In this document: positions 12,101 to 24,100 of the stretch, piece by piece
Layout of the letters: every line of letters starts with the position of its first letter
Position numbering within the stretch: the first letter of the stretch is position 1
NCBI GenBank assembly: GCA_029582265.1
Contig: CM055837.1
Coordinates: 6,957,926 to 7,021,925 of the forward strand
Reading direction: 5' to 3'
From: Zoroaster sp. YZ-2022
Lineage: Eukaryota > Echinodermata > Asteroidea > Forcipulatida > Zoroasteridae
DNA: 64,000 bases
The notes under the pieces: generated by a model
Database searches by the model: none
Told to the model about the DNA's origin: nothing
The model's input: only the letters and a program-made list of their open reading frames with translations
Position numbers and translations under genes: made by a program

Positions 12101-15100
12101 CTGCACAGACATACAAAAAAACAACAGTTTTTCACTTATTATAAGAAAACAAATGTACAAATGCCCCTTTGGTTGGCCGTGCCTTCTCAACCCTTAAGGT
12201 TGAGGCAAGACTAGATGTGTGGGAGTTTTTCAGTATTACTAAGGGTGGGCACTGGGCGGGGACTATTGCCTGATCGGGATGGGTGCATTACTGGAGGTGG
12301 TGAAAGGAGAACTAATAAACTTACAAGATTAATTTCATTAGCTCCGCACTCCTCGGCGATGACTGACGTCTGCAGCTTGCCTTGACGCGTGGAGTCAAGT
12401 TGGTCATGTTTGGTGCCAACAACCAAGACTGGAATGTGACTCCCGGCAAATTGCTCAGGGTCGTATTCACTGTAAAAAAAAAATCACAAGTAAAAAACAT
12501 ATAAAAATAAATAAATAACTTGTTTGTATTCCGTCTCATTTTGCCTTTGAGAAAGTACCTGCTAGGTTCGAAACGTAAGGCAATAACCGTTATTTTGCAT
12601 TTATACTACAGGTCCTTTAGGTTGGTAAGCAGTTTACAACAGCTAGTTCTTTATTAGTGGTCAAAACCAGTGAACTGACTGTTTTTGACTGTTAACCGAA
12701 AAGTGGTACACAGGGGTACTGGTTTTTACTGTCCATTTGACCACCCTGAACACAAGACAATGCTTTTACCGGTCAAAAAACGGTCGACTCATTTTGACCT
12801 GTAAATGTACTTACTACACGCAAGGTTTGACAGTGTTCGACTGTTAAATGCACTAGATATACCTTAGCAAGTATATCAACATTTTGACTGATTTTGACCC
12901 TTGCGGTCATAGAAGGGCTAATTAGTAAGTACTTTCCACCAAAAAAAAGCTCCAAATCTTATTCAGACAGTTCTCAGCATCTTTTAATAAATTGTTTGTC
13001 TGCTAAGGCCAAGTAAAAAAAAATACCAGTTGATCGTCCCCGCCCGCATCCTTTTTTTAAATTATTTATTTTTTATAATTGTCCACAAAAAGAGTAGATT
13101 TTTCATGTATTTTTACTTCGTCTTAGCACCATTCTTTCGAATTTTGATTTAAACTTACCGATTTTAGTTGGCAGTGATTTCAAACTGAAAAATTGGTGGC
13201 CATTTTGAATTTAAATGCTTGGCGGCCATCTTGGAAAACAATAAAAAATAAAAAATAAAAAGGTCCTCATCCTCCTCTTTTTGAAAAAACCAGGACGATC
13301 AACTGGTATTTTTTTTTACTTGGCCTAAAATCTTTGAAATCATCCCTTAAACTTTTTCAGTTTTTTTTTTCATGAGGTGTGAATTTCTGTTTCTTTTATA
13401 CCTTGTACTGGAATGCTTTCTTGTAGCAAAAGATGAGTCTCTGCTTAGCACCTCACTAAGCCACAACCGTAGATTATAGTGGGATTTCCTATTGGTTAGA
13501 TCGTGTACTAGAATTATACCTGCAAAAGAAATATGGATAAAGATCATGTATACAACAGACTGCTTTTACAGACCGCTTGGATATTTTCAAGGATTTCTTG
13601 GAATAGATATATACATAACAGCAAAAGAAACGTCACCCCTAAAAATATTTATTATTTTCATTTTATAATTAATATAATTTGTTTAATTAATGAAGAATAT
13701 TATGAGTATGGAGTGTAACACAAACACAATGTGGCAAATTTGGTTGACCTCAAAATTCGTCATGCATGACGTCTGAGGACACATAAGCTAAACATGTTCT
13801 CAGACTTATCAAAATTTAGGGGGTGACGTTTCTTTTGCTGTTATGTATATATGTAAGCTACAATAGGACTTAATGTATTTCCAAAACAAGGTATTTTACC
13901 ATTAACCATCCTACTATAGCTGCACTTTAGTGGCAAGTAGCTGCAGAGGTCAAAACCAGTCAACTGCCTGTTTTGACTGTTGACCCAAATGTGCACACAG
14001 GGGCATTGTTGACTGGTTTTTACTGTCATTTTGACCACCCTGAACAATACCAGACAATGCTTTTACCAGTCAAAAACGGTCTACTCATTTTGACCTGTAA
14101 ATGTGACCGTCCACCACGAACGGGCTGTAAAGTCGCACACGTTGATTTAGCAGTATGGCTTGAAATGCATGAAAAATCAGTCGGTTGGCCATTTTGGTAT
14201 TTTTTTAGAAATGAAATGTTTGAAATATTCTCCTTAAGTTCTGAAAATTTCAGAATTAAATTCAATTTCAAAAATCATGAAAACCACGTTTTCTTTCGGG
14301 CAATGAGTTCATAAATCTGTACAAAATGTAAGTTTATATGAAGTTTATATGAAAGTGTAAGTAATTAGTGTAATGAATTTGATACACCATAACTTCACGT
14401 AGGAATATAGGAATGACTTGTGTTTGGTATCATTTTAAACCTTATGATATACTCTTTCCAAAAATATATGAACCTCCAAATGTGAAATTTTCGACTTTAC
14501 AGCCCCTTTGTGGTGGATGGTCACAAATATACTTACTACATGTAAGGTTTGACAGTGTTTGACTTTTAAGTGCACTAGATATATACCTTGGCAAGTATAT
14601 CACCATTTTGACTGATTTTGACCCTTGTAGTAGTAGGAGGGTTAAAAAAGAACAATTCTGTAAATGAGACTTTCTGCAAAATGTTAAAGAACATTCAAGG
14701 ACTTTTTAAGGTGTTTCAATTTTTTTCTAGAAGAACCCAGTCAAATTTCATTTGTCTGGGTTACAGAATGTTACAGAATGTTACAGAATGTTACAGAATG
14801 TTACAGAATGTTACAGAATGTTACAGAATGTTACAGAATGTTACAGAATGTTACAGAATGTTACAGAATGTTACAGAATGTTACAGAATGTTACAGAATG
14901 TTACAGAATGTTACAGAATGTTACAGAATGTTAGGCCTACAGAATTTACAATTGTACATATTTGCAACTGTCTTAACCCTATTCCATGCTCAATGCAATA
15001 AGATGCAACAAAAACAAGAAGTTGTTGCATCTTGTTGTCCTCAGCAGAGAACAAAAGAACCATTGTTTCTAGCTGGTGGATCTTGTTGCATTGAGCAGCC

Positions 15101-18100
15101 CTGCACACTTTTCTGTTGTTGCATTTTGTTGTATTCAGCAGGGTGTCTGTGAAATACCTGTAGAGGGTTAGGGTTAACCAGTTCGCGTCGGAGGCCGTGT
15201 ATACACGCAATTTTTTTTTGCACCACGGATCGGAGAGCATCTGTACACGCCAGAGGAAACTCCAGAATATTTGTATGCATGCTCGGTTGACGTGGCAACG
15301 AGCCGAGTGTACAGTGACATGCTCGGTAGACGTGGCCACGCGCTGTGGAAGCTTCCATTACCGTGTTTGTGTGGGGAAAAGAAACCCGCACAGGGGCCCA
15401 GAAAAACTCTTTTATTCCCGACGCGAACTGGTTAAAACAGACCTCAAAATGAACTTACTCTGCTTTATCAGCTGTATAAGTACAGATTTTAGGAAAGAAA
15501 GTATTTTTCTTAACCCTAACCACCCAAATCCATCAAAAATCCTCCAAAGGGCACTTTTTTGGAAAGATTCAGCACTGTTGGAAACTGGTACTTTCAACCT
15601 CTTTAAATGGGGCAAAATTACTATCTGGCAAGGAATACAGGCCATAAGTGCTGAATACGAAAGATCAACGAAAATGCATGGTACATTTTGAAGATACGGG
15701 CATGTTTCCAAAAGTGCACTGATGGATTTTGGAGGATTCAGGAAGGTTCCTAGCCAGAATAACTAGGGGGTTAGGGTTATTAAGAAACCAACAGTACATT
15801 TGTAGGGTCATTTCTGTTTCAGAAAAAAGTTCTGGGTAAATGAATAAAAAAAAAACTTCCATAAAAAAATAAATCACACAATATTTAAGTTGAGCTGCAT
15901 GATAAGCTTACCATTTACAGGATTGTAGAATATATGCCTACTATTTGCATGATTGACTGAACCTCCAATGTCCCAACATTCAACGAAGTAACTCTTCTGT
16001 GCTGGTGTGCCTTCCTTGTACTCATGAATCTGCAGACATAAATCATTTTTGTTTTGGTAACAAAGTGCGCACTTAACAATAACATGAAGATTAAAAAAGT
16101 ACTTTTTTTTTAAAGAAACCAAATCTATTACTTGTCTTTCATGATTCTGAGAAAATGTTAACAAATTTATATAAAACTCACAGCACAGGTCACTAGAGGG
16201 CAGTGTTCTTTTCCAAAGTACTGTTGAAATCTTACCGGTTAAAAAGATTTTAACCCTAACCTTCCCAAATCCTCCAAAATCCTCTTTGCTAAAGTGAAGG
16301 ATTTTTAAAGGGTTGAGGTACATGGTACATGCTTCATGCTCTTTGCTAAAGTGAAGGATTTTGGAGAATTGAGGTTATTAGGCATACTTGCCTATCCATG
16401 GTACATGTACATCCATGTTTGCTGTAGTGATTGCAAGATCAGTGCTTGGGTCAGTGGACATTGTTTATTGCTCCATGCATGCAGGGAGGGTCCCTGGCCA
16501 TGTACATGTATCACAGATTAGAAACACATGTGTGCATACATGTCATGTGCTTGCTTTGCTACTGAAGGATTTTGGAGGATTCAGGTTATGTGTAAACAAA
16601 TGGAATAATTTCTCATAAATGTCTGTGTTTGTGTAAACATGTATAAACGGTTCTGATCAGAATTGTAGATGCTCAGAGGGTAATGATAAAAATTATTGAC
16701 GTTTTTATATGTTATTGAAGGCAAAGTACCTTTTGTACACATAGATTTGTACAAAAAGATTACATTAATCCTAACCCCCTAATGGTTTTGGCTAGGAACC
16801 TTCCTGAATCCACCAAAATCCAACACCATGCATGGGCCGAGTCCATCAAAGTGCAACACAACCAGCTGTTGGAGTTTGATGGGTTTGGGGTGGTTAGGGT
16901 TAAACCTGTCTCACTCAGTAGCCATCTTACTTTATTAACACACATATGTGTGGGCATCAAAGCGAGGCTTGTGTTGTTTTGAGGCCAAAAAAGTGTCTTG
17001 TCCCTGCGTGTGTTGCCTCAGACCTGCACGTTGGCATTTTTAATTTTCTTTTTTTTTCCCCTATGAAACGATGTCCAATTGCAGCCAAAATTGCTGGATT
17101 GATTGGAATTCTGCTTAGCTGTTATTTTAAAAGACATTTTTCACATAGGGGTATGAACATTTGCATAATTTGTGAGGCTTCTCTTAGCCACCATACTTTG
17201 TACATGGGAAATTTGGTCCCTGCGTGTACATGTATCACGTATTTCCCTGTGACAAAAAATTTAATAAATAAATTACCCCCAAAAAAACATGCGTCACCAC
17301 ACTGATTTTGAAGCTGACCTATGACCAGAAACCGGATACTTTTTGTTGTTGGCCTAATGTTGTTTGTGATTTTTATTGATGGACAAGAACAAGAAAATAC
17401 AGACGAAGTGTGATTAGGGCCCCGACTCTTAACAAGATGATATTTTGATCTCAGTAATCAAAGCTGACCTTTACGTCTACAGCTGCTCCTATCGTCCAAC
17501 CAGGACTAAGATTAGGCTGACCCCGGCAGATCAAATTAACGAGTGAAGACTTGCCGACACCTGCAGGACATAATTACATTTTATACGAAAATACGGAAAG
17601 AATGTCATATCCGACCGCCACTTTTTAAGGGCTTTTTTTTTTTTTTTTTTGGCAACCACTAACCAGTTAAAAAATTATTCTATCGATTTTTGGTGGTACA
17701 GAAAGCAAAAACTATCTTTAAAATCCACTTTTATGATGGTTTTCAGACTTTATTTCCCTTCTAAAAAAATCCTCCCCTTCAGAAAATAGAAGGATCCTAT
17801 TATAGTTGCCACTGCGCATGTACAATGACTGTGTTGTTAACTAATTGTGGAGTTTACAAGATCAGACTGACATGACTGAGGAAGTCATCGTATACCAAAA
17901 TGCCTGATTGTTCATGAAATAAATATCCTGGAATAATTTGAAGTATATGTCCATCATCATCCATATATATGTTCTCCACCTTACGAGGTAGGTAAGATTA
18001 CTTTATTGGTTATATTGAATGAGAAAAAGTGGCGGTCGGATACGACATTCTACCCGAAAATACATTATCTATTTCTATCTTTTCTATCCAAATAGCGCTC

Positions 18101-21100
18101 TCAACTGTTCTCTGAGAAAGAAAGTGCTAGGTTCGAAATGTAAGGCCAATTACCATTATTCTGCAAATATATGACATATATCACAGATTGTCCTTTAACC
18201 CTAACCCCTTAGGTATTCTGGCTTAGGAACCTTCCTGAATCCTCCAAAATCCTCCAGTGCACTTTTGGAAACATGCCCTTATCTTCATAATGCACCATGC
18301 ATTTTCGATGATCTTTCATATTCAGCACTTATGGCCTGTACTTCTTGCTAGGTAGTAATTTTGCTCCATTTGAAGAGGTGAAAGTACCAGTTTCCAACAG
18401 TGTTGGAGGATTCTGCAGGATTTGGGGTGGTTAGGGTTAAAAGATAATAGAGGACACACTTAAGTAGAGAGAAAAGTATAGTCAAGTGAGGTTTGAAAAC
18501 GATATTTTGGGAGATTTTTGAGTATTAAATATGCACATCCAGTGAGATGTTCACCATTTTGTCGAAATGCGATCTTGCAGTAATAATGACAGTTAGCATC
18601 CGGCCATCCGCATTGGTTAAACTTCAAAACTACCATGTATTTTAATAATAATCTTTATATCTCCCTTTTATTTATTAACCCTAACTCCCTAGGCATTGTA
18701 TTCAAACAATAAAAATCCTTCAAAATCCTCCAACTGGCTTTGTTGTCTAGGGAGTTAGGATTAATCAATGTACTCTGTGAAGCCCATTATACAAAATAAT
18801 TAAATAAATAGGCCTATTAATTAGAGCGTATTAGGGCTATATGTGACCCGCTCTGCGAAAAAGGGTATTAACCCTAACTCCCTAGACAACAAAGGCAGTT
18901 GGAGGATTTTGAACGATTTTTATTGTTCAGTAACAATGCTTAGGGAGTTTGGGTTAAGGGACGCTATGCTATTACCCGTAAAGGGCCCTATTCTATGTGG
19001 AGAGGGTGAAAAAAAAATTCACAACGTGATTTTTTTTGTTTTTGTTTATTGGCTTCTATTATATCAATACTTTCATAATTTATTTACAGAAATATTATTA
19101 TTGATGAGTAAAGATGAAAAAACAAAAGTTTAAATTTTACACATTATGCAAATTAGCAAAAATATTTGAAAAAATACTTCAAGATGCTTGATAATTCAAA
19201 TTTATATTGCACAAGCATTCCTAAAGGAGCTCAAAAGGAACATAACTGTTGCTATGGGCATTCAAGAGAGTTTCATCTTAGCTCATTTCTTTTTCCACTT
19301 GCTGTGTTTAAAGGGCTGTATCTCTGAAGGCACTTCCGTTAATTTGTACAATATGAATATGTGACCCGCTCTATCGTAATGAGGAATGTCCCCCAAGGGA
19401 CCGTTTCACGTAAACAAGCTCTGAAGTTCACATAACGTAAAAAAATCGCATTGAAATCGATTTTGAGATTTTCGTGTATTAACCCTCCTACAATCAGTGA
19501 AATTTTTGAAACAACCCATTCAGGCCACTCCAAGCCATTGCTATGGTAGGCAGTGGCTCCTCATAGCTATACTGCATAGTAACATAATGCCTCATATGTC
19601 TGTTGGTTTTATTGGTTTGTGATTGACATATTGCAGGGCATATTACTTTGTTCCAGACTCAGTGGCTGGTGGTAGGTTACTATGGAGAGTCTGTGTTTAC
19701 AAAATAACTGCTGAAAATCCCAATGGATGATGGAGTCTTGGTATGGTTTATTGGTCTCAGTGGCTGATGGTGATTTATTATTGAGTTTGTTTACCCTATA
19801 ACCTGCTGAAAATAAGGTCAATTGTGGTATACATGTGTCTTTGTATGCATGTACATGTATGTATATTGGAGATTACTTCAAAGGGGCAGTGTGGCTTATA
19901 TGCACAAACAATGTGTGTACAACACATTGGACATTTAGTGGTTTACAGTGGCCTCCATGTGTAGGAGGGTTAAGGTACATTAAATATCAAAGTTTGTGTG
20001 TGTTATTTTACTTTTTGAGAAAAATATCAATAAAGTAGAAAATAAAGACCTTTTCTCAAGCGTGTCTGTGTCCATTTTTGTTGCAAATCGTCCTCGTTAG
20101 CTCCAAAAAGACGAGTTTGAACTCCTTTTGTAAGCGCCATGAGTGAGCGCCTTACAAGCAGCAACTCATAACAGCTCTCCAGTTTTTGTGCTAAGTAAGT
20201 GTTTTGTAGCTACAAGTTTGTCTTCATTTTTATACTAGTGGATTTCTTATTACACCTGGAATCTACTGGACGTTTTATGTGAGTATTTGTACATTTGTTT
20301 TCTTATAATAAGTGAAAAACTGTTTTTTTTTGTATGTCTGTGCAGTAAAAATTTACTGTTGAGTGTATACACATTTTGGATCTTCATTTTATTTGTGCAG
20401 TCAACTCTGATTTAGACAAGGAAGTTTTCAAAAATTACCGACCAGTAGCGAATTTAAAGTACCTTGGAAAAACAATCGAGCGAGTTGTTTCATCACGGAT
20501 CTCTGACCATGTTCGTGCTAATAACCTGTCGGACACATTTCAGTCAGCCTACAAACCATTTCATGGAACGGAAACTGCTCTTCTTCACGTCAACAATGAC
20601 ATTTTATCTGCCATGGATGAGGGGAAAATCACTGCATTAGTTTTGTTAGACTTAAGCGCCGCATTTGACACGGTCGATCATAAAATCCTTCTCTCCCGCC
20701 TTCAATATCATCTTGGAATACAGGACACAGCCCTGGATTGGTGTAAGTCCTACCTCAGCATGTTTGTATTGGTAACGCTATCTCCGAGCCTGTTATTCTT
20801 GACTATTCTGTACCCCAAGGCTCTGTGCTCGGCCCACAGTGGTTTACTGTTTATACCTTTCCAGTTCGTGATATCATTTTGAAGTATAATTTAAATTACC
20901 ATGTTTACGCTGATGACACGCAGCTTTACATTACTTTTAAATCTTCTCAAGAACCTGCCGATTCCTGCATTAAAACACTGGAGAAATGTATTCAAGAGAT
21001 TCGAAGTTGGATGAGACAAAACTTCCTGAAATTGAACAATGAAAAAACAGAATTTGTTCTATTTGGATCACGTCAGCAATTGTCTAAAGTTTCTCTTCCA

Positions 21101-24100
21101 TTTATTACAATTGGTGACTGCAGATAACCCCCTCATTACATGCACGTAATTTGGGTGTTATATTTGACTCGACAATGACTTTAAAACCACATATCTCCAA
21201 CATTGTTCGTGATATCATCATTTCATATCAGAAATATATGTTTCGAATTAGGAAATACTTGAATAAAAGTGCTGCTGAACAAATTATACATGCGTTTGTC
21301 ACATCACGGCTCGATAACGGAATGCTCTCCTTACGGTCTCCCGCAGAATCAAATATCTCGTCTTCAGCACATACAAAACACAGCAGCTCGTGTTGTGACT
21401 TTGTCCAGAAAGTCATGCCATATCACGCCAATCTTGAAAGAACTGCACTGGCTTCCTGTTTCACAGAGAATTGTTTTTAAACTTATGCTAATTGTTCACA
21501 AATCTTTTAATAACATTGCTCCAATTTATATTTCTGAACTGCTTAAAGTCTACACTCCATCACGCAATTTGCGCTCCAGCAACATGTCACTCCTAAAGGA
21601 ACCAACTTCAAAACGGAACTGGGGTGATAGGTCGTTTTCTGTCGCAGCTCCGAGACTCTGGAATCGTCTTCCAACTAAACTCAAATCTTGTCATAGTATA
21701 ACCAGATTCAAGTCGATGCTTAAAACTCATCTTATGTCACAACTCTTTAAAGATGATGTATAAAATTATTTGTAATTGCATTGTAGGTACATGTACATTG
21801 TATCTCGGTACATAATATTTGTTTCCCTATGCTATCATTGTATATTGTTTGTACTAATGTTTTTTCTTTGTTTCCGCGCCTTGAGCGCCCAGCAGGGTGG
21901 ATATGTGCGCGCTAAAAATCTTTATTATTATTATTATTATTATTAGATTATAGCCTGTAGCTAGAGATTATAACCTGTAGCTTGACCACAAGCCTTTTGT
22001 TTGGATCAACAACTTTGTGATCAGACAATGGAGGTCTACATCCTGTTTATTCTACTCCTGCTATCCAGACCATGGTGTCTCAATGACTCATCAGTAGATG
22101 GCTACAAGATGCAATCTACAGATTGTTCAACTAAAATCCGCCATCTTAAATTCTTGAGACGTCCTATATCATATTATGATAATTCATCTGCCACCTTTCA
22201 CCTAGAACTCTTAATTTCTGGTGACATAAATCCAAACCCTGGACCTGAAACACTGATCAACACACCCACAAACGCCACTCAGCTCCATAAAATTTCCTAC
22301 AGCCGTAATGAACTACTCAATCTTCGCAATGCTCCATGTACCGATGTAGCTTTATCTTATTCAGCATTGAGTCAATTGAACTGTCTTGGAATACTTGCTA
22401 ATCAACCCCAAACATACCGCCGCACACATAGAGGTAAAAAAGCTGGTCGCCGTAGAATGGACAGACTTACACAACTAGCACTCCAGCCATACCAACCCCC
22501 AGCAGTGAACTCAACCACATCAACAAGCGACATTGGCAAAACTTCAACTCCAAATGTTCATGATCAGTCTAAACTTCAGCTCTGTGTCTTGAATACTCAA
22601 TCCATATGTAACAAATCGGATGAATTTGTTGACTTTGTACTTCAAAACAATTTGGATCTTGTTGCCATAACCGAGACATGGTTTAAACCTAATGATGACT
22701 TGCCACCCCGTGAGTGTAGCCTACTCCTGCTGGCTACTCTCTCCATCATATCCCCAGACCAATAAAGACCGGTGGAGGGGTTGCACTACTCTTTAGGTCC
22801 AGTTTATCTGTCAGTATGAAAAGTGTTAACATTGACTACCTAACATTTGAATCTCTGCATGCTGAGGTAACGTGCAACTCTAGATCTGTTCGCCTTGTTA
22901 ATATTTATCGACCAGAAAGGGATGTTGATGGTAAACATGTAAACTTCTCCAGTTTTCTGCAGGAAAATTAATTGTCGATTATCTCTTACACCCATCTGAC
23001 ATTATTTTAACCGCGATTTTAACATTCATATGGACATTATTTCAAACAATTATGCAAATCAGTTTAAAGATCTGCTCTCTGTTCATGGACTTATACAGCA
23101 CATCACAGCACCCACTCATCGGTATGGTCACTGTCTTGACCTCATGATAACGCTGTGAAAATACTTCACCTCTTATCTCGAATATAACTATTCATCCTGG
23201 CTTATCTGATCATTATGCAATCATGGTAAATTTGAACCTTAAAACCTCCCATACCTACCATTTCTGTAACTACTCGCCACTGGAAAAAGTAAATATTAAA
23301 GATTTATGTCATGATATTGAATCTCAACTGGAAAATGTAAACCTTGAAGATGGTGAGCTGGATTCTTGTGTCAGTCTATTTGAATCTACTGTCCATAACA
23401 TCTTGGATGATCATGCTCCATAAAAACTCGAACTGTTAAACTACAATCTGAATCCCCTGGTTCAATGATGATATCCGTGCTGCAAGGAAAATCCGCCGTC
23501 AACTTGAGCGAAGATGGCGTGACAATGGGAAACTTGGAGTACATCGGCAAGAATACTGTAACCAACGTGATATTGTGAAGAACATGATTAACCAGGCAAA
23601 AATAACTCACTACTCATCTCTTGTGGAAGATAGCTCTGGTGATCAGAAAAAACTCTTTAACATTGTTGAAAAGCTGCTTCATAAACCCAAAGCTCCAGTG
23701 CTTCCATCTACACACTCTGATCAGGACCTCGCAAATGCTTTTTCAAACTTTTTTGTCAAAAAAATTGAGAATATCCGTTGTTCTTTTCCCTCAGTACCGG
23801 CCATTCTATCACAAACACCATCACGCAAGGATCCACAATGTAGACTGTCCATGTTTGAGCCTACTAGTGTTACGGAGATCAAGAAACTCATCATGAAATC
23901 GCCATCAAAATCATGTGAACTTGATCCAGTGCCAACTTCGCTAATAAAACAAAATATTGATGTGTTTGCTAAGTATATCACAATTATTGTAAACAGATCT
24001 CTTTCTTCCGGTTGTTTCCTAATAGCCAGAAGGTTGCTCATGTTAACCACTCCTAAAGAAACCCAATTTGGACAAGGAAGTTTTCAAAAATTACCGACCA

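Larger units (their letters stand above)
7656..12162 (-). mobile_element. CR1/L2-like non-LTR retrotransposon (LINE), near full length, degenerate
   Basis: Minus-strand LINE. From the 5' end it has a UTR (to about 12000), an ORF start at 11976 with a hydrophobic N-terminus and 2A-like motif (11731-11754), an APE-type endonuclease start, the RT region with YADD near 8670-8690, and a 3' end with CTTGAGCGCCCAGCAGGGTGG and a TTATTATTATTAT tail at 7656. The reading frame is broken by many indels and by a 736-bp DNA element (10914-11649), so it is dead. It carries the uninterrupted 5' UTR junction that identifies the self-insertion at 20415. Confidence 0.93.

Noticed and set aside
14618..15152. Three overlapping frames reading TECYRMLQNV repeats
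   Set aside because: Created by the 10-bp tandem repeat; all three plus frames stay open for the same reason.
18195..18440. Interstitial telomere repeats (CCCTAA)
   Set aside because: Only one to two units at each end, always as inverted pairs with TTAA, so they are transposon ends.
20376..20882. 168-aa RT-like ORF with its own N-terminus
   Set aside because: The first 13 or so residues come from the host LINE UTR and the rest from the inserted copy; the join is an insertion junction.
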